A stretch of DNA of 64,000 nucleotides from Chitinophagales bacterium. Its GTDB lineage: Bacteria > Bacteroidota > Bacteroidia > Chitinophagales > Chitinophagaceae. The translations under genes were made by a program, and so were the position numbers. The stretch spans positions 1,307,001-1,371,000 of the forward strand of contig JAFLBK010000001.1 of assembly GCA_017303335.1 (NCBI GenBank), read 5' to 3'. The notes under the pieces were generated by a model. It was not told the DNA's origin. It made no database searches and was given only the letters and a program-made list of their open reading frames with translations. Each line of letters starts with the position of its first letter. Positions within the stretch are counted from its first letter, which is position 1. Below are positions 27,226 through 36,221 of the stretch, piece by piece.

Positions 27226-27995
27226 TCAATCTGCAATTCCTGGAAGACAATAAGGATGAACTGCGGCTCAGCTACCTGCTGGCGAAACCCTTTCCGTATC
27301 TCGCCATTGATAATTTCTGTGATGCCGAAAAGCTCAAGTCGATGTACGCCGGTATTCCCGACCTGAAGAACAAGAGCCGCGATTATGTATTTGCGCACAA
27401 CAAATTTGAAAAATCAAATTACAAGGAACTGGGGCCGCTGTTTCTTGAACTGTACCAGGATCTCTGCTCCGGGCGGATGAATGCCTTTCTGAGTTATATC
27501 GCCAATGAGGAAGTGTTCGTGGATCCGGCCAACCATGGGGGCGGACTGCACCAGGGAAAAAAGAACAGTTTTCTCGACATGCACCTCGATTTCAATTATC
27601 ACCCCCTGCATACCAACTGGTACCGGAACATGAACCTGCTGCTGTATCTCAATAAAGACTGGCAACCCGAATACCGCGGTCACCTGAAGCTGGTAGACCT
27701 GCGCAGCGGGGAAGAGAAAGAGCTGGACGTTCCGTTTAACCGGATGATCATCCAGCAAACACGCCCCTATACCCTGCACGGATACGGAATGACCAATTTC
27801 CCGGATAACAAATTCCGTACATCCATCGCCACCTATGCCTATACCGTACACCAGCGCCATATCGAAAAGCCGCGTACCACCGATTGGGTGGTGAATGATG
27901 CGCCACCGATCAAGAAACTGATCGCTTCCGTGTACGGCCCTTCGGTAAAGATCAAGAATGCACTGTTCGGCAGCCGGACAGCCAAAAACCAATAA
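27222..27995 (+). CDS. 2OG-Fe(II) oxygenase, prolyl-4-hydroxylase-like
   Basis: 257 residues. The double-stranded beta-helix core shows the iron ligands His121-x-Asp123 (DMHLDFNYHP) and distal His186 (PYTLHGYG), with Arg199 (FRTSIATY) in place for 2-oxoglutarate. Enzymes of this family hydroxylate or desaturate their substrate using O2 and 2-oxoglutarate. In this operon the substrate may be a sugar or a lipid-linked glycan, though protein targets are equally known for the family. ATGA overlap with the GT4 upstream. Confidence 0.85.
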   Translation: MINLQFLEDNKDELRLSYLLAKPFPYLAIDNFCDAEKLKSMYAGIPDLKNKSRDYVFAHNKFEKSNYKELGPLFLELYQDLCSGRMNAFLSYIANEEVFVDPANHGGGLHQGKKNSFLDMHLDFNYHPLHTNWYRNMNLLLYLNKDWQPEYRGHLKLVDLRSGEEKELDVPFNRMIIQQTRPYTLHGYGMTNFPDNKFRTSIATYAYTVHQRHIEKPRTTDWVVNDAPPIKKLIASVYGPSVKIKNALFGSRTAKNQ

Positions 27996-28019
27996 TCGTC
28001 GAAAACCTAAAACGCAGAC

Positions 28020-29123
28020 ATGAAGATCGGAATCATCGGAACCCGGGGAATACCCAATGAATACGGCGGGTTTGAACAGCTTGCCGAAAAATTATCGGTG
28101 GGCCTGTACGAGAAAGGACATTCAGTGGTCGTATACAATTCGCACCGGCACTCGTACCAGGAGAAGAAGTTTCACGGGGTGGATATTGTACATTGCTACG
28201 ACGCGGAACACGTCATGGGTACGGCGGGGCAGTTCATCTACGATTTCAACTGCATCCTGGATGCCCGCAAACGGCATTTCGATGTATTGCTCTTCCTGGG
28301 TTATACCAGCAGTTCGGTCTGGGGTATGCTGTACCCGAAGAACACCGTCATCATCTCCAACATGGACGGACTGGAGTGGAAACGCCGCAAGTATTCGAAA
28401 CCGGTTCGCCTTTTTCTCAAATACGCGGAAAGGCTGGCGGTTAAGTACAGCGATTATTTCATTGCCGACGCCATTGCCATGCATTCGTACCTGAAAAACA
28501 AATTCCAGGTACACAGTGAGTACATCGCCTATGGAGCCGAGATACTTACCACCCAGCAAGAGGAATTCCTGGCCCGGTACGACCTCTGCAAGAAGGATTA
28601 TTATATGCTGATGGCCCGCATGGAACCGGAGAACAATATCGAAATGATCCTTGAGGGTTTTCACCAGTCGGCCTCCTCCAGAAAATTCGTGGTGGTGGGC
28701 AATACCAACAATAAATTCGGCAAACGGATGGTGAAGAAGTTCGGGAACGACAAACGCATTGTATTTGCCGGGCCTATCTATGATCCGGAGCTTACCCATA
28801 CGCTCAAGTACAATTGCCCCCTGTATTTTCACGGCCATACCGTTGGAGGTACCAACCCCTCGCTAATCGAAGCCATGGCCAGCCAGGTGATGATCGCGGC
28901 CCACGATAATCATTTCAACCGGGCGGTACTGGATGGGAACGGTTATTATTTCAATTCGGCCAAAGAAGTCAGGCAGCTTATCGAAACCAAGCACCCCGAA
29001 GTGCGGGAAGAGACCATGACCCGGAATAATTTCCTGAAGATCAAAAACAGCTACAACTGGCCCCTCATTGTGGAGCAGTACGAAACCTTCATCCGGGCAT
29101 GTTATGCCGATTATCATTCATGA
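28020..29123 (+). CDS. glycosyltransferase family 4 with DUF1972 N-terminal domain (rhamnosyltransferase-like)
   Basis: 367 residues. The N-terminus MKIGIIGTRGIPNEYGGFEQ, then GYTSSSVWG is diagnostic for DUF1972, found in Cps2T/WchF-type rhamnosyltransferases that often add the second sugar of a repeat unit. The C-terminal GT4 domain has GHTVGGTNPSLIEAMAS. A rhamnose donor fits the rfbAB genes at 59.7-62.3 kb, but rfbC and rfbD are not in the window. It overlaps the next gene by ATGA. Confidence 0.88.
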   Translation: MKIGIIGTRGIPNEYGGFEQLAEKLSVGLYEKGHSVVVYNSHRHSYQEKKFHGVDIVHCYDAEHVMGTAGQFIYDFNCILDARKRHFDVLLFLGYTSSSVWGMLYPKNTVIISNMDGLEWKRRKYSKPVRLFLKYAERLAVKYSDYFIADAIAMHSYLKNKFQVHSEYIAYGAEILTTQQEEFLARYDLCKKDYYMLMARMEPENNIEMILEGFHQSASSRKFVVVGNTNNKFGKRMVKKFGNDKRIVFAGPIYDPELTHTLKYNCPLYFHGHTVGGTNPSLIEAMASQVMIAAHDNHFNRAVLDGNGYYFNSAKEVRQLIETKHPEVREETMTRNNFLKIKNSYNWPLIVEQYETFIRACYADYHS

Positions 29124-30397
29124 AAGCGCTTGCCATACGAGAAGACAATGTTGCCGACCAGGTTAGTTTTTATCACCTGGCCGCTTTTGGCGTGCTGTTG
29201 CCCTTTCATTTTTTCTACAGCCAGCTGGTGATCATCAGTTTTGCTGTACATACGCTCATACACCTGCGGAAAGAAAGGCTGAGGCTGTTGTGGAGCAGAC
29301 AGGTGCTGGTGCAGGTATCTGTTTTCTTCATTGGGTTGCTGTCGGTACTCTACAGCATCGACAAGCCGGAAGGATTGTCCATCTCCGGCAGGCAATCGGC
29401 CATTCTGTTCATGCCGGTGCTGCTGATGCTTAATCCGCTCGACCTCCGGAAACACGGAATGCGCTTGCTCCGGATATTCGCCCTGTTCATACCGGTGGTG
29501 ATATTATATTTATATATAGACGCTTTCCGAACGATCCTCTATTTCAAACTTCCTCTTTCATCCATACTCAGTACGGCATTCATCAATCACAATTTCTCCC
29601 TGCCGATCGGCCTGCACGCCACCTACCTGGCGATGTATGCGGCCTTTTCCTTGTTCATATTGCTGACAGCGTTGTTGCAGGAAGCGGATCGCGGTGCGAA
29701 ACTGCTGTACGGGTGCTGCATGCTTGTGCTGTTTGCCGGTATCCTGCAACTCACATCCCGGGCCGTGTTTGCCGCTGTATTGGTCATCCTGCCCGCAAGC
29801 CTTTTCTTCTTTTGGTCGGCCGGGAAAAAACGGCTGCCCCTATTGATCGTTTTCTTTCTCGTGGCGGGTGGGTCCTTATTTATCATCAATCGGGTAGGTT
29901 CCTATAAACTGCGTTATATCAGTGAGCTCAAAAATGATCTCACACAATCGGCCATCAACAATGAAATCCTGGAGCCCCGGGCGAAACGCTGGGAGCTGGC
30001 CTGGGACCTGGTGCGCCAGTCGCCGTTTACCGGGTATGGAAACGGATCGGAGAAGACAATGATGAAAGAAGCGTATTTCCGGAACAGGTTGTACATCTCT
30101 TACCTCGAGGAATTCAATGTACACAGCCAGTACCTGAGTTTTCTCTTCCGGGAAGGAGTTATCGGCCTGTTGCTTTTTTTGTATGTATTGTATTATGGAT
30201 TTGCTGCCGCAATCCGGGGGCGGAATTATCTTTTCTTTTCCTTCATGGCGCTTATAGCCATCGTGGCGGTGGCCGAAAATATCCTGGATGTGAATAAGGG
30301 CGTTTTCTTCTATGCTTTTTTTCTTGCTTTTTTCCTGATGGCGGAAAATGCGGACAAATGTTATCCAGGCAACCACCCCGGAAACGATTACGTTTAA
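29120..30397 (+). CDS. O-antigen ligase/polymerase-family membrane protein (second Wzy-like)
   Basis: 425 residues from the ATG at 29120, in an ATGA overlap; a reading from 29099 adds seven residues inside the previous gene. About ten to twelve hydrophobic segments and the conserved region around 290-330 (EPRAKRWELAWDLVRQSP, then FTGYGNGSEK, then NVHSQYLSFLFREGVIGLL) mark PF04932-type O-antigen ligases/polymerases. A second member of this class lies at 22.5 kb, so one may be the polymerase and the other a ligase, or they may serve two glycans. Confidence 0.88.
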   Translation: MKALAIREDNVADQVSFYHLAAFGVLLPFHFFYSQLVIISFAVHTLIHLRKERLRLLWSRQVLVQVSVFFIGLLSVLYSIDKPEGLSISGRQSAILFMPVLLMLNPLDLRKHGMRLLRIFALFIPVVILYLYIDAFRTILYFKLPLSSILSTAFINHNFSLPIGLHATYLAMYAAFSLFILLTALLQEADRGAKLLYGCCMLVLFAGILQLTSRAVFAAVLVILPASLFFFWSAGKKRLPLLIVFFLVAGGSLFIINRVGSYKLRYISELKNDLTQSAINNEILEPRAKRWELAWDLVRQSPFTGYGNGSEKTMMKEAYFRNRLYISYLEEFNVHSQYLSFLFREGVIGLLLFLYVLYYGFAAAIRGRNYLFFSFMALIAIVAVAENILDVNKGVFFYAFFLAFFLMAENADKCYPGNHPGNDYV

Positions 30398-30422
30398 AAA
30401 GAAGAACATTAAACGTAGCGCC

Positions 30423-31217
30423 GTGGAAAAATTATCCGTTGTTATTATCACCTACAATGAAGAAAAAAATATTGGACGCTGTATCGACTCCGTTGCTCCT
30501 GTGGCGGATGAGATCATTGTACTGGATTCTTTTTCTGCTGATGCTACAGTTCAGATCGCACGGCAAAAGGGCGCCATTGTTCAGCAGGAATCTTTTGAAG
30601 GCTATGTGAAACAAAAAAACAAAGCCTTCCGGATGGCAGCCCATGATCATATCCTTAGCCTCGACGCGGATGAGGCGCTGAGCCCCCGGCTTATTGAATC
30701 CATCCTGGAGGCAAAAAAGGATTTTCGCTTTGGGGCCTATGCCATGAATCGCTGTGGTATATACCGGGGTAAAGAGATCCGTCGCGGACTCTGGTACCCG
30801 GATCGTAAGATCCGCCTGTTCGACAAGCGAATCGGGCATTGCGGCGGACTTGATCCGCACGATAAGATCGTTTTTGAAATGGATATACCCGTGCATCGCC
30901 TGCAGGGCGACCTGATGCATTACACCTACGATAGTTACGAAGAATACCTGCTCCGCAACGACCAGGTGAGCAGCACGGCGGCCCGTTCCCTGTTTGAGGC
31001 AGGCCGGAAAGTGTTCTGGCCCAAACTGCTGCTCAGTCCGGCCTGGGCATTTGTGAACGGTTATTTTTTGCGGGGAGGTTTTCTCGATGGGCATGCGGGA
31101 TGGGTCATCGCCCTGAATACGGCCAACCAATGTTACCAGAAATACAATAAACTCCGGATGCTGCGGCAGAAACCCATCGATAAACTGGAATGGCGCCCGG
31201 CAACATCACAAGCATAG
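30423..31217 (+). CDS. glycosyltransferase family 2, WaaE/KdtX-like
   Basis: 264 residues from the GTG at 30423, which gives the family-typical beginning EKLSVVIITYNEEKNIGRCI. An ATG at 30348 would add 25 residues but overlap the previous gene by 50 bp. DxDE-type motif LSLDADEAL (about 75-83) and the WYPDRKIRLF region are typical of the lipid A-core beta-1,4-glucosyltransferase-like GT2 group. It may build an inner part of the glycan or core. Confidence 0.88.
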   Translation: MEKLSVVIITYNEEKNIGRCIDSVAPVADEIIVLDSFSADATVQIARQKGAIVQQESFEGYVKQKNKAFRMAAHDHILSLDADEALSPRLIESILEAKKDFRFGAYAMNRCGIYRGKEIRRGLWYPDRKIRLFDKRIGHCGGLDPHDKIVFEMDIPVHRLQGDLMHYTYDSYEEYLLRNDQVSSTAARSLFEAGRKVFWPKLLLSPAWAFVNGYFLRGGFLDGHAGWVIALNTANQCYQKYNKLRMLRQKPIDKLEWRPATSQA

Positions 31218-31226
31218 ATTCTATTC

Positions 31227-32153
31227 GTGCAACCAATTCAGGATAACATATTACGTACACTGAGTTATTTCGATCTCTTCCGCTACCCGCTTACCAGCGG
31301 GGAGATCTGCTTCTTTTCGCAAACGGAAGAACCAGCCAGCGTCATCGGGCAGCAACTGGAGCAGTTGGTTTTGCAGGGATTGGTATACCGGCTCGACGAT
31401 TTTTATTCCCTGCAGGATAACGCCCAGCTGGCCGAACGCCGGCGGAAAGGAAACATGCGGGCCCGGGAAGAAATGGCGCATGCGGCCAAAGCGGCCCGTA
31501 TTCTTTTTCGTTTTCCCTTTGTGAAAGGATTGGCCCTTTCGGGCTCGCTGTCGAAGAACTATGCCGATGAACATACGGATATTGATTTTTTCATCATTAC
31601 CGAAACCAACCGCCTCTGGATCGCCCGTACCCTGATGCATGTTTTTTACAAAATGGCACGCCTGGTTGGCAGGCACCGCTGGTTCTGTATGAATTATTAC
31701 ATCGATGAAGCCGCCATGGAAATCGAGGAGAAGAATATTTTCACAGCCGTGGAGATCATCACCCTCATTCCGATGAAGGGCGAAGAACAGATCAACCGGT
31801 TCAAACAGCAGAACCGCTGGACCCGGAAATTCTTTCCGGGCTTCCGGGTGGAACCAGCGGAAGATACGCGGATCAAGTATGGACTGCTTCGCCGTTGGAC
31901 GGAGTTCTTGTTCTCCGGCCGCGTTGGCGACCGGGTCGATAACTGGTTGATGCGCCTTACCCAACGCCGCTGGTTGCGGAAGCAGGATTCGGCGAACCTG
32001 AATGCGAAGGGTGTTTGCATGGGCATGCTGGCCGGTAAACATTTTGCCAAACCCGATCCACGCCATTTTCAATACCGCATTCTGCAGCAATACGAAATCA
32101 GGGTAGAACAACTCCTGCAACGGTCCGAGCAGGAACCGGCGCTCGTCCGGTAA
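31227..32153 (+). CDS. nucleotidyltransferase-fold protein with N-terminal winged-helix-like region
   Basis: 308 residues, GTG start. The Pol-beta superfamily nucleotidyltransferase core is visible: GS (106-107) followed by DID (118-120) in LSGSLSKNYADEHTDIDFFI. The first 70 residues (ILRTLSYFDLFRYPLTSGEI...LVLQGLVYRLDDFYSLQD) look like a winged helix. The C-terminal half is basic and helical. Substrate unknown; members include tRNA-, antibiotic- and protein-modifying enzymes. Its stop lies one base from the stop of the converging radical SAM operon. Confidence 0.75.
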   Translation: MQPIQDNILRTLSYFDLFRYPLTSGEICFFSQTEEPASVIGQQLEQLVLQGLVYRLDDFYSLQDNAQLAERRRKGNMRAREEMAHAAKAARILFRFPFVKGLALSGSLSKNYADEHTDIDFFIITETNRLWIARTLMHVFYKMARLVGRHRWFCMNYYIDEAAMEIEEKNIFTAVEIITLIPMKGEEQINRFKQQNRWTRKFFPGFRVEPAEDTRIKYGLLRRWTEFLFSGRVGDRVDNWLMRLTQRRWLRKQDSANLNAKGVCMGMLAGKHFAKPDPRHFQYRILQQYEIRVEQLLQRSEQEPALVR

Positions 32154-32154
32154 T

Positions 32155-32970
32155 TTATTTCTTCCGGAAACTGATGATGTAGTAATCGCCCACGCTTTTC
32201 CAGGGCCATTTGCTTTTATACCTTGCTTCTTTCTTTTTCAGCCAGGCAAACAGGTTGGGGTATTTCCGGGGAAAGTTCTCCATGTAGGAAGGTGGTACCA
32301 GGGTGCATAATCCTTCGATGCCCAATATTTCATAATGCCCTTTCAGTTGCCGGGCCACGAATGATGGATTGTAATACCAGCACCGGAAAGCAACTCCTTC
32401 TACCTGTGCCGAAGCGCCCTTCGGCACAAACCAACGGCGAAACGCGGTTTTGAACCGTCCGCGAAAAACGAGTAACAACTCCCATAAACAGCATTTCGGA
32501 AGCAGCACAAGCGTTACCACTCCGCCGGGTTTCAGTAACGGGTAAAAGGACTGAAGTACGTTGCCGAGTTGATCGGTGCAGTTGAGTCCCGCAAAATTCG
32601 AGAAGATAAGATCGTATTCCTTTTTGCGCTGCAGTTGCCCCAGGCTGGTAAAGGAGATCAATTCGGTGCTTACCTGCTCCTGCAGGCTAGCCGCTGCGAT
32701 CTTCTGTTCCAGGATCTCCTGCATCCCGATAGAAATATCGGTAGCATGCACCCGGTGCCCCTGGGCGGCAAACCAGGCTGCATCCTCACCCGTGCCACTG
32801 TTCAGTTCCAGTATGTCGGAACCGGGCTCCAGGAACCGGGCAACGTGATCACGTACCCGTTGCCGCTTGTATTGAATGATGATGTTGCCGCTGTACAGGT
32901 TGTCGAATACAGGCGATTGACGGCTGAAGGCGCGGGAAGCCAGTTCTTCATTATGTGTGGTTGTACTCAT
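32155..32970 (-). CDS. class I SAM-dependent methyltransferase (last gene of seven-gene operon)
   Basis: 271 residues. Motif I DILELNSGTGEDAAWFA (about 52-68), post-I acidic ATDIS, and motif II/III hydrophobic stretches (YDLIFSNFAGLNC, LLKPGGVVTLVLLP) define a Rossmann methyltransferase. No target-specific domain is visible. It overlaps the upstream radical SAM gene by 4 bp (ATGA) and is the last gene of a tight minus-strand operon. Confidence 0.9.
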   Translation of the reverse strand: MSTTTHNEELASRAFSRQSPVFDNLYSGNIIIQYKRQRVRDHVARFLEPGSDILELNSGTGEDAAWFAAQGHRVHATDISIGMQEILEQKIAAASLQEQVSTELISFTSLGQLQRKKEYDLIFSNFAGLNCTDQLGNVLQSFYPLLKPGGVVTLVLLPKCCLWELLLVFRGRFKTAFRRWFVPKGASAQVEGVAFRCWYYNPSFVARQLKGHYEILGIEGLCTLVPPSYMENFPRKYPNLFAWLKKKEARYKSKWPWKSVGDYYIISFRKK

Positions 32971-34439
32971 GCCCCGGTCTTTTCAAGTTGATGCAGTTTG
33001 TAACGCTCCCAACGGGAAGCGGGCGCATAATACAGGGCCGAACAGGCTTTCTTCCAGGCCGACAGGTTTGCCCGGAGTGGGTGGAGCAGGATCTTTTTCA
33101 GTTCTTCGATGGCCAGTTGCTTGCGGTAGCTTCTATGTACATAGCGATGCAGTTGCTTATAGAAGGAAGGTTGATAGGTATTGCGGAACATCAGCGCCAG
33201 TTCGTCCGAATCGGTCCAGTTGGTCTTCTGCTGTAACTGGTTTTTTACGTTCTCGAAGAATACGGTTCCGGGCAGCGGGTACGATACGGAGATGCCGATC
33301 TCGTAGGGCAGCAATTCATTGATCATGCGGATTGTTTTTTCAATGTCTTCCCTGGTTTCGCCCGGGTAACCGAACTGAATGAAGAAGGAAGGATGGATGC
33401 CGTTCTTTTTCAGCAGGCGGGTGGCTTCATGAATCTGTTCCACTGTTGTGCCCTTGTCCATGGCATCGAGAATTTTTTGCGATCCGCTTTCGGCGCCCAT
33501 CCAAACGTTTTCACAACCGGCTCTTGCCAGCGCTTTGATATTGTCTTCCTGCAGCAACAGGTCTACCCGGCCCTGCATTTTGAAACGGAAACGCAGGTTG
33601 TGCTGTTCAATAAGATCGGCGAAGCGGGGCAGCCAGCCTGGCTTCAGGCCGAAGATATCGTCGCAGAACCAGATATGGTCGAACCGGTATTTTGCTTTCA
33701 GCATGAGCAGTTCCTGCACCACATGCTCCGGGCTGCGGGAGTTGTACCGGTTGCCATAGATGGGTTTGGCGCACCAGTTACATTTGAACGGGCATCCCCG
33801 GGTGGTACCCATGTTCAGGGAGAAATAGCCGGCATGTTTCAACCACATATCCCGGTAGGCAGGTATGTTCACCAGGTCCCAGGCGGGAAAAGGAAGCGAA
33901 TCCAGGTCTTTCATCACCTCCCTTCTTTTTGTTTTCACGACGGCTCCGTTTTGTTTAAATGCAAGGCCATCGATGTGAAAGAATTGATCTTCTTCCCGGG
34001 AGAGGGCATTCACCAGTTCCAGCAGGCTTTGTTCGGCTTCGCCCAGCAGGATGAAATCGGCGCCTTCGTCGAGGTATAATTCAAAACGATCCGTTGAATC
34101 GGAACTGGAAACGATCACGGTGCACCCACGTTCCTTTGCCAGTTTGATCATCCGGAAGGCGGCTTCCCGCATATTGGTAAGGCACATTTTGGTGAGGTAG
34201 TTGAAGCCATCGTCGTAGATCACAAAAAACTGCGGTGATTGTTTGTCGAGATAAGAGATCAGTTCCTCCGGTTGCCGGGCAAACATGGCATCGAACAGGT
34301 CCACGGCATATCCCTGTTCCCGCATCAGCGCAGCGGCATAGATGGTTCCCAGCGGCGCATAAGGTTGCCCGATCGACCATTGCTTGGGATCGAAGCGCAG
34401 GAAATAGGAATGCGAAAAAAGTATCGGCTTCATGTTCAT
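32967..34439 (-). CDS. B12-binding-domain radical SAM enzyme
   Basis: 490 residues from the ATG at 34439, chosen for its ATGA overlap with the upstream gene. N-terminal cobalamin-binding-like Rossmann domain (about 25-145; YAPLGTIYAAALMREQGYAV, then EGADFILLGEAEQSLLEL), then the radical SAM cluster site Cys216-Cys220-Cys223 (RGCPFKCNWCAKP), then the TIM-barrel part with MGAESGSQKILDAMDKGTT. This class covers C-methylases, cyclases and ring-forming enzymes. The reaction and substrate cannot be read from sequence. Confidence 0.92.
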   Translation of the reverse strand: MNMKPILFSHSYFLRFDPKQWSIGQPYAPLGTIYAAALMREQGYAVDLFDAMFARQPEELISYLDKQSPQFFVIYDDGFNYLTKMCLTNMREAAFRMIKLAKERGCTVIVSSSDSTDRFELYLDEGADFILLGEAEQSLLELVNALSREEDQFFHIDGLAFKQNGAVVKTKRREVMKDLDSLPFPAWDLVNIPAYRDMWLKHAGYFSLNMGTTRGCPFKCNWCAKPIYGNRYNSRSPEHVVQELLMLKAKYRFDHIWFCDDIFGLKPGWLPRFADLIEQHNLRFRFKMQGRVDLLLQEDNIKALARAGCENVWMGAESGSQKILDAMDKGTTVEQIHEATRLLKKNGIHPSFFIQFGYPGETREDIEKTIRMINELLPYEIGISVSYPLPGTVFFENVKNQLQQKTNWTDSDELALMFRNTYQPSFYKQLHRYVHRSYRKQLAIEELKKILLHPLRANLSAWKKACSALYYAPASRWERYKLHQLEKTGA

Positions 34440-35482
34440 AACGTGGTTCCGGGTGAGAGGTTCAGGTAACAAACACATTTTCGGCAGGTTTCATTGTTGG
34501 TCATGTCGAGTTGTTTGCGAAAGGCGATGGCTTTATCGCTGTTGATAATCTCTTCGAGGCCGGCGGTATGAATCGTACCGATGGCATCATGAAAGAAACA
34601 GGGCCTTACGGTTCCGTCGGCTTCAATCACCGTGGATACCCAGGGCGCATTGCATTTCTTGAAAGGGAAATCGTTGCGGCCGTAAAAGGCAGCATAGTAG
34701 TAATATATATCCTGGATCTTTTCCCGGCTCTCGGCGATGAAACGGGTATCAAATTCTTTTTTGAAATTGGTAAAGAGATAGGTGGTCGCCGCTTTCAGGT
34801 CTTCCAGTTCCTCTTCGGCGGGAAGAATCTCGTGCTGCCGTGGATTATCCCATGCCTGTTGCCGGTTGAACGCATGGCTGCTCACATCGGCCGGCAAAAA
34901 ACTGATCCGCGATACACCCAGCTGCTGTGCGGCTTCGATGATCTCGGGCCAGGCGTTGTAATTGAGCCGGTGGATGACCGAACGGGCCGTTATTTTGAAC
35001 GCGGGTTTTAGCTCTTGCAGGGCCCGGATGCCTTCCGCCATCTTTGCAAAAGCGCCCGGAATATTCCGGATGCGGTCGTGCAATACCTCGTTGCCATCGA
35101 GCGAAACAATGATGTCGTCGACCCATTTCACCAGTTCCCCGGCATGCTTCGCCAGGGTGAGCCCGGTCGACAATAAACTGATCCGGATACCCGCCTCCTT
35201 GATGATGGCGCAAAAGCGGAAGAAGTTTTTATTCAGCAACGCTTCGCCTCCCGACATGAGTACCTGCCGGGTTCCGAGTTTTTTCAGCGTGTGCATCAAC
35301 CCTTCTACATCGGCTTCGGTGAGTTGCTTCAGGTCCTGGTTGCCCTTCCAGATATCACACATCACACAACGGCAGTTGCAGGCGCTGTGCGGCATCAGGA
35401 TAGCGATGGGCAAACTGCTGATGCGGTGCGTTTGCAGGCTCCGGTAGCGTTTAAAGGTTTGATATGGCGACTGCAGCAGCAT
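34436..35482 (-). CDS. radical SAM/SPASM-domain protein
   Basis: 348 residues. Radical SAM cluster site Cys35, Cys39, Cys42 (SACNCRCVMCD), the GGEALL strand-2 motif (about 78) and a C-terminal Cys-rich region (KKCNAPW, DGTVRPCFF, CRKCVCYL) that fits a SPASM/twitch auxiliary cluster. SPASM enzymes modify peptides, proteins or small molecules. No precursor-peptide gene was found nearby, which argues against a simple RiPP pathway. The gene is separated by one base from its upstream neighbour. Confidence 0.9.
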   Translation of the reverse strand: MLLQSPYQTFKRYRSLQTHRISSLPIAILMPHSACNCRCVMCDIWKGNQDLKQLTEADVEGLMHTLKKLGTRQVLMSGGEALLNKNFFRFCAIIKEAGIRISLLSTGLTLAKHAGELVKWVDDIIVSLDGNEVLHDRIRNIPGAFAKMAEGIRALQELKPAFKITARSVIHRLNYNAWPEIIEAAQQLGVSRISFLPADVSSHAFNRQQAWDNPRQHEILPAEEELEDLKAATTYLFTNFKKEFDTRFIAESREKIQDIYYYYAAFYGRNDFPFKKCNAPWVSTVIEADGTVRPCFFHDAIGTIHTAGLEEIINSDKAIAFRKQLDMTNNETCRKCVCYLNLSPGTTL

Positions 35483-35483
35483 G

Positions 35484-36221
35484 TTAACTGTACCGGTTCC
35501 GGATCGTGATCCAGTAAAACGGATTTTTTTTAATGGCCAGTTTGTTCTTCCAGGAATGCGGGTGATGCAGGATCTTGTATTGAAAGTCGATCAGCTCCGA
35601 CAGCTGGTGATGATGGTAATAGCGGCTCATTTCAGGCAGGCCCATCCGCGTGTAGTATTCTTTTGTGCGCTGGCGTGCGGCTTCGAGTTCACCGGCTGGG
35701 TAAAACGGTGAATCCATGATGTGGATCTCGCCCATCAGCGTCAGGTGTTCGAGCGACCGGCGGATGATATCGGGCAGGGATGGGAAATACTGGATGGAAG
35801 CGGCAAAAAGGATGAGATCGAATTTTTTATCCTGCAGGGTTTCGGCATCCACACTGCCGTGTATGAACTGGAGTCCCGCTACTTTATTAAAAACACGTTT
35901 AGCCTGTTCCAGCTCGAGGCTGTTGACATCAATACCGGTCACCTCCGCGTCGACCGCATGGGCGATGCGGGAACAAAGCCAGCCATTGCCGCAACCCACT
36001 TCCAGTATGTTGGCGAAATTTTCTTTGTACGTAATGTAATTGATAAGCGCCTTGCAGGAGTGTTTACGGATCACCCATTCTTTGTGATAAGGGTGATTGC
36101 TGTGTACCTGGGGCAGGTAGGGGATGTCTTCATCGCTGAAAAGGCGGCCCTCTTTCAAACGGAGTTTGCCATACAGCTGGTCAAAAACACCCTGGGTTCT
36201 GCTCAGTGCAATCTCAGGCAT
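35484..36221 (-). CDS. class I SAM-dependent methyltransferase
   Basis: 245 residues with motif I NILEVGCGNGWLCSRIA (about 77-93), post-I TGIDVN and a motif II-like FDLILFAASIQYFPSL. The N-terminal 60 residues (QGVFDQLYGKLRLKEGRLFS...) are probably a substrate-cap region. It overlaps the upstream methyltransferase gene by 8 bp and is one of three different methyltransferases in the operon. Confidence 0.9.
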   Translation of the reverse strand: MPEIALSRTQGVFDQLYGKLRLKEGRLFSDEDIPYLPQVHSNHPYHKEWVIRKHSCKALINYITYKENFANILEVGCGNGWLCSRIAHAVDAEVTGIDVNSLELEQAKRVFNKVAGLQFIHGSVDAETLQDKKFDLILFAASIQYFPSLPDIIRRSLEHLTLMGEIHIMDSPFYPAGELEAARQRTKEYYTRMGLPEMSRYYHHHQLSELIDFQYKILHHPHSWKNKLAIKKNPFYWITIRNRYS

